From Clostridiales bacterium PH28_bin88 (GTDB taxonomy: Bacteria; Bacillota; PH28-bin88), in NCBI GenBank assembly GCA_000987045.1, contig LAKY01000095.1, positions 1 to 41,323 of the forward strand: a stretch of DNA of 41,323 nucleotides, read 5' to 3'. Both the position numbers and the translations under genes were made by a program. The notes under the pieces are model-generated. The model ran no database searches. It was not told where the DNA came from and saw only the letters and a list, made by a program, of their open reading frames with translations. Numbering within the stretch: position 1 is the stretch's first letter; the number at the start of each line of letters is the position of its first letter. Below are positions 8,664-16,797 of the stretch, piece after piece.

Positions 8664-9005
8664 TTAGTCCTCCTCAGACTGTTTGAGAGATTTGCTAAGC
8701 TGGCGTGCCTGTTTGATCCAGGCTGCCAGTTGTTGCTGATTGATAGTTGTTATTTCATCCTTCGTCGCTTTAGCCAGGTCTTCCAGGCTGCCGATCCCGG
8801 CCAGTGCCAGCTCGACCAGCTCGGTCTCGTCGATCCCGGCCAGCGCGCGCAGCGGTTCGTCCGCTGCGATTTCGAAAGGCTCACCGGGTTGGCTGAGCAC
8901 CTCCCCGGCCAGATCACCGGGCACATCCACGGTGTGATGGTTATCTCGGCTCCACACCTGGTTGCCGATTTGCCGCATCATGTTGCTCTTGTAAATTATT
9001 CGCAT
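8664..9005 (-). CDS. Small tail-module protein with helix-hairpin-helix-like segment
   Basis: This 113-aa protein is not firmly recognised. The N-terminal half (MRIIYKSNMMRQIGNQVWSR, then VPGDLAGEVLSQPGEPFEI) looks like a small beta domain. About residues 65-90 carry ALAGIGSLEDLAKATKDEI, which fits a helix-hairpin-helix or Rho-N-like fold (GIG turn between helices). The C-terminal 25 residues form a charged helix. It ends four bases before the tail tube gene and follows a short strand-rich protein, so a head-tail or tail accessory role is likely. Such short HhH segments recur in phage structural modules with unclear function. Confidence 0.7.
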   Translation of the reverse strand: MRIIYKSNMMRQIGNQVWSRDNHHTVDVPGDLAGEVLSQPGEPFEIAADEPLRALAGIDETELVELALAGIGSLEDLAKATKDEITTINQQQLAAWIKQARQLSKSLKQSEED

Positions 9006-9013
9006 CGCACCTC

Positions 9014-9319
9014 CTAACGGGTTGCATAGATCACGAACAGCGGCTCGAACACATTGCCGCCGCTCTGGAAGCGCACCGCCACACGGTACACATGTCCGGC
9101 TGTCAGGTTTTTGATCTGCGGCAGCGTGATGGTATCGTCCTCGATCGACGGATCTCCATCCTGGACCGCTTCACTTACATCCACGAAACCGGCAGTCACA
9201 TCCACTGTGTGGACTGCGATATTGGACAGTGCCGGGCCCCACAGGGTGGTCGTCAGCTCATAAAAAATTGCTTCGTTGACGCCCTGCTCATTCTCTGGAT
9301 CAATCTTCCGGTGGGTCAT
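9014..9319 (-). CDS. Short beta-rich structural protein (fibre adaptor-like)
   Basis: This 101-aa protein is strand-rich. Its second half (DDTITLPQIKNLTAGHVYRVAVRFQSGGNVFEPLFVIYATR) reads like a single fibronectin/Ig-type domain, close to the small phage proteins sometimes called fibre-tail adaptors. The start overlaps the end of the large repeat-bearing fibre gene by 20 bases, so the two are probably co-translated. A role joining the fibre to the particle is plausible but inferred only from fold type and adjacency. Confidence 0.65.
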   Translation of the reverse strand: MTHRKIDPENEQGVNEAIFYELTTTLWGPALSNIAVHTVDVTAGFVDVSEAVQDGDPSIEDDTITLPQIKNLTAGHVYRVAVRFQSGGNVFEPLFVIYATR

Positions 9320-11894
9320 ATCTCCTCCGTTCTCTGCGCCCTAAGATAAAACTGCGCTCGCGTCGATCCAGATCGATGCTCGTCCGCCGTTCGTGCAGCT
9401 GCAGTGGGATACCGCTCACCTGGCCTACCCGCCCATAGGAATCCAGCGTAGTGTCTTCCAGTAGTGCATCCAGCGAACCGCTTATCAAGACAGCCGCGCT
9501 GGCGGTCAGGATCGTACCCGCCAGGTTCACTGCCAGGCTGCCGCTGAGCAGCACAGCCCCATCCGCGCTGAGCATGGTGTCCTCGAAGGTCACATCCAGG
9601 CTGGCGTTGTTCGGCGGCTCGCCGACCGTCCCACTGGCCTCCAGGGTCGTGTCCTCAAATACCGCGTCCAGCAGAGCGCTGACCAACACGGCAGCATCTG
9701 CCGCCAGGGTCGCATCTGCCAGCGCAGTCTCCAGCGATCCGCTGATCGAAATAGTTCCATCCGCGCTCAGGACTGTGTCCTCGAATGTCGCCTCCAGATC
9801 GGCGGTGATGGGTGTACTGCCGACCGTCCCGCTCGCCTCGAGCGCCGTATCTTCAATGACCGTTTCCAGTGAAGCGCTAACCAGGACCGCGCCGCTGGCA
9901 TCCAGTGTGGCGTCATCCAGATCCGCGTCCAGTTGACCGCTGACCGCTACAGAGCCGTCTGCGTTGAGTGTACCGTCCTCCAGCACTGCACCCAACTCGG
10001 CGCTGATCAGTACAGACCCATCGGCGCTAAGGACCATGTCCTCGAAAGTCACATCCAGATCGGCGGTGATCGGCGTGCTGCCGACCGTCCCGCTCGCCTC
10101 CAGGGTTGTATCCTCGTAGCTCACATCCAGCGACGCGCTGACCAGCACGGCAGCATCCGCCGCCAGGGTTGCATCCGCCAGCGCAGCATCCAGCGACCCG
10201 CTGACCGGCACCGATCCATCAGCGCTCAGAGTTGCATCCTCAAAAGTTTGGTCGAGCGATCCGCTGACCGCCACCGACCCATCCGCGCTGAGGACCGTGT
10301 CCTCGAAAACCACGCTCAGGTTGGCCAGGTTGCCCGACTCGGCGCTGAATGAGCGTGTTATCGTCCAATCACCGAACGAATTGGACCCAGCCGGGTCCTT
10401 GCCCCGCGCGCGCCAGTAATAAACCGTCGGCGTGAGCGCGCCGCTGGTGTATCGAACCGTATCGCCAGAGTTGAACGGATCAGTATCCGCCGGGGTGTCG
10501 ATATTGGCAAAGTCTGAGTCGACATCTGAAACCTTGTCGATCAGGATCGACTCCTCGTAGATACGGAAGTACAAATCCCAGGTCGCCTGCGAGCCGTTGT
10601 TAGGTTCGGACGCGCCGTCGATATAGACGTTTCCGCCGTGCAGCGTACCGCTGTTGATGCTGTCGCCCCGCGCTCCCCAGGTGTTGTTGCTGTTGCGGTT
10701 GGCGGGAATCCAGTCGATCGTGAAAATATAGTGACGTCCACCCACCAGCCGAATCTGGTTGTTGCCCGTAAAGTTGAAGTCGTACCACAGCTCGCTGCTG
10801 CTCATCGTGCCATCAAGAGCAATGCCGTCTGATTCGGCGATCCAACCAGGTGTAGGTGTATCGGCTGGGTTGGCTGGATTCAAAGGAGCCGAAGAGGTAC
10901 CGTACGTACCCTGGTGCTCATAAACCAGGATACGCGCCGTCCCGTTTGGGCTCTGAGAATCGTTGACCAAACGAACGCCGATCTTCTTGAGGATACCGCC
11001 GCGTGCGAGGAAAGACTGCCCCGGTCTGTCATCAACCTGGATGTTCGCTTCCCAGGTGTCGCCGCTGGAAAGTGGTTGCGGGTGGATGGTCAGACCGCCG
11101 CCTGCCATGAAATTGTCGGAGATATGCTCGCCGCTCACCAGGTCGCTGCTGTCGCTGATCTGCACCTGGTAGGTGATGTCGTCCACATACGGCGCCGGAT
11201 CCGTGCCGATGAACTCCAGCTGCGCGCCGCTCGCATCCAAAATTGCCTCGTCTGCCGTGACCGGCGTGACCGTCGGCGGCAGGTTGGGCTCTTCCGTCGC
11301 GGGCTTGAGCGCAGCCATGATCGTGCGCCACGTACTGTTGTTGATCGTGGCAGTTTTGTTTCCGCTCGCCCCCGCCGATGCTTGCAGGTCTCCAGCCCCA
11401 CCATTGCGGTTTATGTTGTATCTGACCGTGAGGTCGGATGATGTAAAGTTGGTGCTGTTTGCAGACCACCCTGCATACATCCCTATCCAGGCATCGTCTG
11501 ATACCGTAGTGATGGAGAGTCCGGTAGCAGTCGTACCAGATCCGTTGTTTTTTATCGGTGTCGCATCCATCGGCGAAGTATTATCCACGCCGGAGAACCG
11601 CTGAATCGCCCCGCGCCGGGTAGCCGCTACTACCGAATAATCAAACCTGTACGTTGACGGCTCGCTGCCGCCAGCCACTTTGGTCAAGATGGTCAGTACA
11701 GCCAGATTATCAAACTGTTCCGACTGTACTGTCCAACCAGATGCCGTAATGGATAGCGTACCGCTTGCTACTGAGCCGACTACGGCAGCAACCAGAACAT
11801 CTCCTGCCTGTATGCCGCTTGGTGCAGGGATATCCAGGGTTAGAAGCGACCCCCCCGGCGCAGCCGAGGAGAACCCCTCATGGACAATGGTCAT
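9300..11894 (-). CDS. Repeat-rich fibre or neck-whisker protein
   Basis: An 864-aa structural protein built in blocks. Residues 1-200 are a jelly-roll (MTIVHEGFSSAAPGGSLLTL, GIQAGDVLVAAVVG, WRTIMAALKPA) of a type common at the N-terminus of phage and surface proteins. About 205-520 hold a fibronectin-like region and a jelly-roll insertion (LPPTVTPVTADEAILDASG, WRARGKDPAGSNSFGDW). From about 525 to 830 there are 14 tandem repeats of 21 or 24 residues with core FEDTxLSADGSVxVSGSLD. The last 30 residues are basic and Arg-rich. It lies between the tail completion protein and the tail tube genes rather than with the distal fibres, so it may be a neck fibre. No enzyme motif is visible. Confidence 0.8.
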   Translation of the reverse strand: MTIVHEGFSSAAPGGSLLTLDIPAPSGIQAGDVLVAAVVGSVASGTLSITASGWTVQSEQFDNLAVLTILTKVAGGSEPSTYRFDYSVVAATRRGAIQRFSGVDNTSPMDATPIKNNGSGTTATGLSITTVSDDAWIGMYAGWSANSTNFTSSDLTVRYNINRNGGAGDLQASAGASGNKTATINNSTWRTIMAALKPATEEPNLPPTVTPVTADEAILDASGAQLEFIGTDPAPYVDDITYQVQISDSSDLVSGEHISDNFMAGGGLTIHPQPLSSGDTWEANIQVDDRPGQSFLARGGILKKIGVRLVNDSQSPNGTARILVYEHQGTYGTSSAPLNPANPADTPTPGWIAESDGIALDGTMSSSELWYDFNFTGNNQIRLVGGRHYIFTIDWIPANRNSNNTWGARGDSINSGTLHGGNVYIDGASEPNNGSQATWDLYFRIYEESILIDKVSDVDSDFANIDTPADTDPFNSGDTVRYTSGALTPTVYYWRARGKDPAGSNSFGDWTITRSFSAESGNLANLSVVFEDTVLSADGSVAVSGSLDQTFEDATLSADGSVPVSGSLDAALADATLAADAAVLVSASLDVSYEDTTLEASGTVGSTPITADLDVTFEDMVLSADGSVLISAELGAVLEDGTLNADGSVAVSGQLDADLDDATLDASGAVLVSASLETVIEDTALEASGTVGSTPITADLEATFEDTVLSADGTISISGSLETALADATLAADAAVLVSALLDAVFEDTTLEASGTVGEPPNNASLDVTFEDTMLSADGAVLLSGSLAVNLAGTILTASAAVLISGSLDALLEDTTLDSYGRVGQVSGIPLQLHERRTSIDLDRRERSFILGRRERRRYDPPED
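9405..10319 (-). repeat. 14 coding tandem repeats (63/72 bp) in fibre gene
   Basis: On the minus strand this stretch encodes 14 consecutive units. Most are 21 residues (63 bp); those containing TLEASGTVGSTPIT are 24 (72 bp). Units 4, 8, 11 and 14 carry the longer or divergent form, so there is a second-order period of three to four units. The units differ at many third positions but keep Asp, Leu, Ala-Asp-Gly and Val-x-(I/V)-S at fixed places. This argues for selection on a folded solenoid-like shaft rather than recent duplication alone. Confidence 0.85.
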
Positions 11895-12298
11895 CAGGCA
11901 TTACCCGCCGTGAGCGTAAAGGTGTTGACCGTTACCTGCTGACCGTTGGCGATGTTGACATTATCCAGCGTCATATCGCCGCCGCCGCCCGTCCCGCTGA
12001 CCGTGCCTTGCAGGTGCTGGGTTGTGCCGTTGCTGGCGTACAACCTAAAATGTCCGGCTTCACCATCTGCCGAACCGTTGGCCTGCCAGGTGCCGCTCTT
12101 GGCTTTCGAGCCGTTCGACGCAGCCGCCATCCAGTCGGACGGCAGGTTGATCGTCGCCAGCACCGTGCCGCTGTCCGCATCCGTGATGTTCGCTGGCGGA
12201 GCGCCGGTGCGGATCTTCAGTACCGCGCTTGCGCCAATCGTCGTCTCGAGCGTATCCAGTTCGGCGTTTCGTACCGCTACAGATTTTTTTATTGCCAT
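11894..12298 (-). CDS. Phage structural protein, small beta-rich
   Basis: A 134-aa protein beginning MAIKKSVAVRNAELDTLETTIGASAVLKIRTGAPPA. This opening (a helix, then a strand with KIRTGAPPA and later LATINLPSDWM, AASNGSKAKSGTW) is shared by a widespread group of phage virion proteins of unknown exact role found near head-tail genes. The C-terminal half is strand-rich with glycine (TGGGGDMTLDNVNIANGQQVTVNTFTLTAG). It overlaps the start of the big fibre gene as ATGA, so the two are coupled. It may be a base for the fibre. Confidence 0.7.
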   Translation of the reverse strand: MAIKKSVAVRNAELDTLETTIGASAVLKIRTGAPPANITDADSGTVLATINLPSDWMAAASNGSKAKSGTWQANGSADGEAGHFRLYASNGTTQHLQGTVSGTGGGGDMTLDNVNIANGQQVTVNTFTLTAGNA

Positions 12299-12308
12299 CG
12301 TAATCCTC

Positions 12309-12725
12309 CTATCGTTTAGCGATCGCCATGTAGCGGCTCATCGCCAGTGTGCAGTTCAGCGCGGGGTCGTGGAAATCGTGCAGATCGTCTGCCTGGCTGA
12401 TCTCCCAAACGCCGTCCAGGCGTACCCGGTCCAGGAGGGTAAAACACCTGGCCATTGCCGCATCGATCGCCGCAGTTCCGCGCCGTTGATAAAAAAAGAT
12501 CCTCACAAAAACCCGCGCCGCATCCGGGTGCGGGTCGATTGCCGTGGTTGTCTCCTGGCGCACCAGCGCGCAGGGTAAAATTTCGCCATCCTGGTCGAAT
12601 GCCGCCGGTGTATCCTGGCGGTTGATCTCCATCACGTTCCCGCCGACGACATGCACCCCGCCGGTCAGGATCGCAGCCAGGGTACTGTCTGCGCTCAAAA
12701 TGGCATACACCTGGTCGCGGATCAT
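12309..12725 (-). CDS. Tail completion / terminator-like protein
   Basis: A 138-aa protein starting MIRDQVYAILSADSTLAAIL, a typical opening for tail terminator or completion proteins of the gpU/DUF3168 type. These have an alpha-beta fold: an N-terminal helix, then strands (PCALVRQETTTAI, ARVFVRIFFYQRRG), a helix (AAIDAAMARCFTLLDRV) and a closing strand. I chose ATG at 12725 because GGGGAGG precedes it by five bases; the longer frame from 12767 lacks this. It overlaps the previous gene by four bases. The protein probably caps the tail tube and joins it to the head. Confidence 0.7.
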   Translation of the reverse strand: MIRDQVYAILSADSTLAAILTGGVHVVGGNVMEINRQDTPAAFDQDGEILPCALVRQETTTAIDPHPDAARVFVRIFFYQRRGTAAIDAAMARCFTLLDRVRLDGVWEISQADDLHDFHDPALNCTLAMSRYMAIAKR

Positions 12726-13876
12726 AGCAGCCTCCCCAAAATGTCTTCCTTGTCGCCAAACAGCCACACCCCCAGCGCGATCGCCACTGGATCGCTGGCG
12801 CTAACCCCGCCGCCGTAGCGGCTGGAAAACGTATCCATCGCGGGCCAGGCCTGCTCGCCGCGCATCCACCCGCGCAGCCGTGCGGTGAATTCCTCCGCCG
12901 GTGGCTGCATCCCGATCTTGAAGCACAGGCAGCCCACATGCAGCGGCAGAACGATCTCGCCCTTAGGGTAGATGCCCTGGCCACCCTCGCCGCCAGCCAC
13001 AACCGTTTCGCACTCGCAGCCCAGCGGGGGATGCGCAGCCGATAGAACGATCTGCTCTTTCTCGATCCAGGGTATTTGCGCCATCTGCGCGTCGTTGGCC
13101 ATGTGGTGGATCGCCTGGATTTCGTTGCGCGCCATCCGCAGCGCATTGTAAGCCACACCCTGTCCGGCGCAGTCCTCGCTGCGCACCAGGCCGGTTTTAT
13201 TGCCCAGCGCGATATCGGTCTTGGTCAGCCGGTAAAGGCGTGTCGCCGTCCAACGCGGGCAGTCCTGGTTTGCCCCCAGGAATTTTTCCAGCTTTTTGGC
13301 CAGCTCCCAGGCCGATGAGCCATCCTGCACGCCCTGCATGAGGATCCGGTTGATTCCCTCCTGCGTATCGCGATCAAACTTCCAGATGCGCGCCGATAAT
13401 GTCAGGCCATCCTGGTAAATGCGTTCGTTTGCCGCCTGGACCAGCAGATTGAGCTGGGGTGCGAACACCCCCTCCACCACCGCCTCCTCGAAAACCGGTT
13501 TTCGCGTTTTCCGGGTCTCCGTGGTGAGCTTCTCCATCTGCTCCGCCACCCCGCGAATAATTACCGCCAGGCTGCCAAAAGCCAGGCTGGCCGCCTCGCG
13601 CCGCATCGTTTGAATCATCGGCAGCCAGGCGTCGGTCAACGCCTCGCGCCAGATCAAAGCCGCATCGGATTGCACCTGAAAAGCCAAAGTCCCATCGACC
13701 GGCTCTCCCTCTCCGGCTTTCAGCAGCCGTTGAGTGATCTTTGCCGCAGTCTCGCTTAAGATCCGGTGCGTTTCGCCGGTAACGAACATCTGCATGCGCA
13801 TCAGCGCTGCCTGTTCGGCTAGGTTCACCCGACTCGGGCGGATACGCTCCAGCCAGTTATCAACGCTCGTTGTCAC
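12722..13876 (-). CDS. Head morphogenesis protein, MuF/SPP1 gp7-like
   Basis: A 384-aa protein. The N-terminal 150 residues are helical (MTTSVDNWLERIRPSRVNLAEQ). Residues 170-260 match the phage Mu protein F-like core (GINRILMQGVQDGSSAWELAKKLE, then TATRLYRLTKTDIALGNKTG and NALRMARNEIQAIHH). The C-terminal part has the usual Cys/His-containing loop (SAAHPPLGCECETV, then YPKGEIVLPLHVGCLCFKIG), likely a structural metal site. It directly follows the portal with a four-base overlap, as MuF genes usually do. Such proteins are minor capsid components carried in the head. No toxin domain is fused here. Confidence 0.8.
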   Translation of the reverse strand: MTTSVDNWLERIRPSRVNLAEQAALMRMQMFVTGETHRILSETAAKITQRLLKAGEGEPVDGTLAFQVQSDAALIWREALTDAWLPMIQTMRREAASLAFGSLAVIIRGVAEQMEKLTTETRKTRKPVFEEAVVEGVFAPQLNLLVQAANERIYQDGLTLSARIWKFDRDTQEGINRILMQGVQDGSSAWELAKKLEKFLGANQDCPRWTATRLYRLTKTDIALGNKTGLVRSEDCAGQGVAYNALRMARNEIQAIHHMANDAQMAQIPWIEKEQIVLSAAHPPLGCECETVVAGGEGGQGIYPKGEIVLPLHVGCLCFKIGMQPPAEEFTARLRGWMRGEQAWPAMDTFSSRYGGGVSASDPVAIALGVWLFGDKEDILGRLL

Positions 13877-15183
13877 TGGTTCCCCCTCATCAGACCGCCG
13901 ATGATTGCGTCCAGTCGCCCTGCGTCATTTGCATCGTTCCCGATTCGCGCCTGGACCGCCTGGCTGATCATTTCGCTGTCGATGCCGGGCAGGTAGCGTG
14001 CTAACACGTTCCAGACCAGGTCTTCCGGGAAGCCCAACAGGCGCAAGCGCATGGCCGCATCCGCTACGTCGAGGATCTCGCGCGGGGTGACCGCCGCCTG
14101 CGCTTTCCAGGTAATGTCGTAATCCAGGCCATCCGGCAGGATCCCGGCCAGCAGCCACTGCCGTTCCAAAAGTGGTTTAATCAGCTCGCTCACCACCCAG
14201 ACCCGCAATTGCTCCAGCGTTTCCTGGTATTCCTCCAATTTCTTGTTGAGCACATCCCGGTTGAGTTCTTCGCCGTAGACCAATAATTCCATCGGCATTT
14301 CGCCGCTCGCCATCCAGGTCTGGATGTGGTGGCGCACGTCGTCGATTTCGCTCAAGCGTGCGTCGCCCTGGATCACCGAGATTGACCCGGGCCGGTTGCT
14401 GAAAAAGTCCGCCACCGCTGCACTGGCCGAAAGCGCGGATTTATTTTTTTCCTTGTACTTCTCAATTTCGGCTTCGCTGGCATTCTCGAGCACGTGCAGA
14501 TAGCGCATCGATGCGCGTGTCTTCCGGCGCACCGCCACATCCAGCTCGCCCTCGCTGACCTTGCGCCATGCGCTGATCCCGCTGGCCATCATCGGCGTGC
14601 CATAGCGACCGCCTTCGTCGTGCTCCCAACGGGCATGGATCATTTGCCAATCGGCGAACCAGACCGCGTCTTTGGGCGGTTCGGTGCCGATATGCAGCTG
14701 CGATCCCATCCAATAAGCCTTGCGCGGTTCGGCAAAGCGGTCGTACTTGTCAGAGTTGCGCCGCATCTGCAGGGTGGGTTTCCGCGAGATATCGACAATT
14801 TCAAGTCGTTCGTTGATGACCACCTCGAGGAAACTATCCCCATCCCGCGCCGTCAGGCGCACCCAGTCATCCAGGTGCTTGTCCAGGTCCAGCCGCTTGT
14901 ACAGCGCCTGCGCAACCTGCGCCGCCCGCTCATCCTGGCACTTGATCGTAAAACCGCCCTTGATCATATCCCGCGCCAGTGTGCGGATCATCTTGCGAGC
15001 GCGTGGATCCTGGCTGTACATCTGGCGGCAGGCCTCAACCATCCGGGCGCGGTCTGTCTCGGTCGTGAATTTTTGGGCCACATCCTCGAAGATATCGCTC
15101 AGGCGCGGCAGCTCTGCGCTCGTTGTGCGCTCCTCGTCCCGTTGTCTCCGGAAAATGGCATTGATTTTATCGAATAGTCCCAT
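13873..15183 (-). CDS. Portal protein
   Basis: A 436-aa protein of the dodecameric portal family, placed just before the MuF-like gene. Diagnostic stretches are the N-terminal clip/wing region with YSQDPRARKMIRTLARDMIKGGFTI, the wing segment around FLEVVINERLEIVDI, the helix WMASGEMPMELLVYGEELNRDVL (the LLG.GE-type motif of portals) and the crown-proximal C-terminal helices. The length is typical. What is odd is its place in the operon: it comes after capsid and connector genes, not between terminase and protease. It forms the DNA entry/exit channel and binds TerL. Confidence 0.85.
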   Translation of the reverse strand: MGLFDKINAIFRRQRDEERTTSAELPRLSDIFEDVAQKFTTETDRARMVEACRQMYSQDPRARKMIRTLARDMIKGGFTIKCQDERAAQVAQALYKRLDLDKHLDDWVRLTARDGDSFLEVVINERLEIVDISRKPTLQMRRNSDKYDRFAEPRKAYWMGSQLHIGTEPPKDAVWFADWQMIHARWEHDEGGRYGTPMMASGISAWRKVSEGELDVAVRRKTRASMRYLHVLENASEAEIEKYKEKNKSALSASAAVADFFSNRPGSISVIQGDARLSEIDDVRHHIQTWMASGEMPMELLVYGEELNRDVLNKKLEEYQETLEQLRVWVVSELIKPLLERQWLLAGILPDGLDYDITWKAQAAVTPREILDVADAAMRLRLLGFPEDLVWNVLARYLPGIDSEMISQAVQARIGNDANDAGRLDAIIGGLMRGNQ

Positions 15184-15187
15184 GGGC

Positions 15188-15625
15188 TCACCCGTCGAAT
15201 AGGTCGTTCAGCATTTTTTCCAGCTGCGGCAGGTGCTGCTGGATGGTGGACATGATGATTGCGTACCGCCCGCCGTTGGATAATTCCAGAAATTTGCCAT
15301 AAAAAACCGTGTGGCTGAATGCGATCACCAGCTCGTCCCGGCTGCCGGATACAGTGACCCCATCCGTGTTAAGCTGCGCAGCGTCGGACGATACCTGACC
15401 AGTGATTGTTTCCAGATCGAACCCGTCCACCGCATAAAACAGACCTGACCGCGCGTTACCCGTCCGGTCCTCCCAGGGTGCGTTCAATCGGCCCTGATTT
15501 GCCATTTCCTGCCCAACATAGGCGGCGACAGCCTGGACCGCAATCAAAACCCGCTCGCCATACCGCTCGATGTTTTCGATCATCGCCTCTGGAGGCGTGA
15601 CCCAATAAATCCCGGAGGTTTCCAT
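15188..15625 (-). CDS. HK97 gp10-like head-tail/tail component
   Basis: A 145-aa protein. Telling segments are APWEDRTGNARSGLFYAVD and the late HTVFYGKFLELSNGGRYAIIMSTI, which match the HK97 gp10 / tail-completion family (RTGxARxG and YGxxLE.G..A). The family forms rings at the head-tail interface. I prefer the ATG at 15625 over the GTG at 15628, because it overlaps the stop of the preceding gene as TGATG. The gene sits just ahead of the portal, which is unusual since these proteins are normally encoded after it. Confidence 0.8.
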   Translation of the reverse strand: METSGIYWVTPPEAMIENIERYGERVLIAVQAVAAYVGQEMANQGRLNAPWEDRTGNARSGLFYAVDGFDLETITGQVSSDAAQLNTDGVTVSGSRDELVIAFSHTVFYGKFLELSNGGRYAIIMSTIQQHLPQLEKMLNDLFDG

Positions 15626-15948
15626 CACTCCACCGCCTCCGCCTCGGCCACCGTCCCAACCAGCCTGGATGGCCGCACGAAGCCCACCTCGAACAGTGTC
15701 CCCTCCAACGTGAAGCGGTCGCCGCGCCGGATGTCCATCTCCGGAGTACCGTAAACAATCACCATCGCCCGCGCTGCACTGGACGCGTTCGCTCGCGCCT
15801 GTTGTGCCCTTGGCCCGGATCGCACGATCCGCGCGCCCTGGGCTGCCAGCGTCTGGCTGCCTCGCCGCAGCGTCACCTCCACGCGGTTATCGCCGATCAT
15901 CTCGGCCAGGTCATCGCGCATTTGGGCATAATCGTCAGGGGTCAGCAT
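15625..15948 (-). CDS. Head closure / connector protein
   Basis: A 107-aa protein: N-terminal helix (MLTPDDYAQMRDDLAEM), then a small beta barrel (NRVEVTLRRGSQTLAAQGARIV, MDIRRGDRFTLEGTLFEVGFVRP). The segment RGDRF...G..FEV is typical of head-closure (SPP1 gp16-like) proteins, which plug the connector after packaging. It is sandwiched between the head-tail adaptor and the gp10-like gene, with overlaps of one to three bases on both sides. This is a fold-and-order assignment. Confidence 0.7.
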   Translation of the reverse strand: MLTPDDYAQMRDDLAEMIGDNRVEVTLRRGSQTLAAQGARIVRSGPRAQQARANASSAARAMVIVYGTPEMDIRRGDRFTLEGTLFEVGFVRPSRLVGTVAEAEAVE

Positions 15949-16589
15949 CAGCCCACCACCAGGTAAGCGCTTGCGCCGCTCAGCCGTTCGGCCGTCTGGA
16001 CGAACTGTCGTTCCAGTTCGCGCGCCTGCTCGCGCAGCTCAGTCGCCAGGCGTTCCATGCTCACCCGTTCGTCGCCCAGTTGGTACGTCCAGGCTTTCTG
16101 CGCGGCTGCATTGGCTTGCAGCGTCAGGCAGGCTGCCTGCGCATGCAGCAGGACTGCGCCCGCCTCGGCTCTGCTCATCTCGGCGTACTGATCGTCCTCA
16201 TCAAGGATATGACCGGCCGCGTAGGTGATCTGCCGGGTCGTCGTATACCCAGGCGTGGGGTAGAACGTGATCGTCCGGTCGCTGATCGTGTACTGCTCGC
16301 TCCACCCGCCTGCTGGCAGCGGGATCAAGCCCTGGTCGGAGATAAAAACTCCCTCCGGCGTCGCCAGGCTGTCGATTTTGATCAGCAAAATGAAATCGTC
16401 CGGCAGGCTGTAACTCGCCTGCCCGCTGGTGATGCTCAGTGATGCGATTTTTGTGCGCGGCGCCTTGCGATTGAGCGCATCGACCGCCTCGAACAGCGCG
16501 TCCTGACGTTGTTCAGCGCCGGGTACGCCGTTTTTTGCCGGTACCGCTCCGCTTAGTCTCTCCATCAGTTGGGCTAGCATCGTCGCCAT
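15948..16589 (-). CDS. Head-tail adaptor protein
   Basis: A 213-aa protein with an N-terminal helical half and a strand-rich middle (SLSITSGQASYSLPDDFILLIKIDSL, then YTISDRTITFYPTPG and RQITYAAGHIL). This pattern (ASYSLPxDF followed by ITFxPxP) is familiar from phage head-tail joining or neck proteins. The C-terminal 90 residues are long helices (AGAVLLHAQAACLTLQANAAAQK; ERLATELREQARELERQF). The start with GAGGT five bases upstream is good. It overlaps the end of the upstream small gene by 77 bases, an unusually long overlap. Confidence 0.7.
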   Translation of the reverse strand: MATMLAQLMERLSGAVPAKNGVPGAEQRQDALFEAVDALNRKAPRTKIASLSITSGQASYSLPDDFILLIKIDSLATPEGVFISDQGLIPLPAGGWSEQYTISDRTITFYPTPGYTTTRQITYAAGHILDEDDQYAEMSRAEAGAVLLHAQAACLTLQANAAAQKAWTYQLGDERVSMERLATELREQARELERQFVQTAERLSGASAYLVVG

Positions 16590-16728
16590 TCATCACCTCG
16601 ATTTCTTTTCCCAGTCGGTCGCTGATCGCCCGCACCATTTTTTCCGGCACGCTCACAATTTCACCTGGAACTACCCACCGGCCCAGGATCAGCCGTTCGC
16701 GTTTGCCAACCAGCTTGATTTTCGCCAT
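16513..16728 (-). CDS. Small basic-tailed protein after capsid gene
   Basis: A 71-aa protein beginning MAKIKLVGKRERLILGRWVVPGEIVSVPEKMVRAIS, which folds as a short beta domain, then an acidic segment and a very basic end (KRSGTGKKRRTRR). I chose ATG at 16728, with AAAGGCGG just upstream. The longer frame to 16764 would read into the palindromic repeat and is unlikely. The location directly after the capsid gene and its small size suggest a decoration or connector helper protein, but the family is not recognised. Confidence 0.65.
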   Translation of the reverse strand: MAKIKLVGKRERLILGRWVVPGEIVSVPEKMVRAISDRLGKEIEVMNGDDASPTDGETKRSGTGKKRRTRR

Positions 16729-16752
16729 CGTTCCGCCTTTCTCTCCCATATT

Positions 16753-16791
16753 CCCCTCTCCCAAATTGGGAGAGGGGTGAGGGGTGAGGGG
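16753..16791. repeat. GC-rich palindromic (REP-like) repeat, intergenic copy
   Basis: There is a perfect inverted repeat with 12-bp arms (CCCCTCTCCCAA and its complement) around a single A at 16753-16777, followed by GGGGTGAG-type direct repeats to 16791. It lies between the capsid gene and the 71-aa gene. The same arrangement, a CCCCTCTCC palindrome followed by a G-rich tail, recurs at 27712-27753. In the leftward transcript it would form a strong hairpin without a U-run, so it could stabilise the capsid mRNA 3' end or dampen read-through. Confidence 0.8.
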
Positions 16792-16797
16792 TTATGT

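Noticed and set aside
8124..9017. A 297-codon rightward frame across the tail tube genes
   Set aside because: It lies wholly antisense to two well-supported leftward genes and its translation shows no domain pattern.
9405..10319. CRISPR-like or satellite array
   Set aside because: The repeats are 63/72 bp, contiguous, diverged and in frame within a fibre gene, with no spacers.
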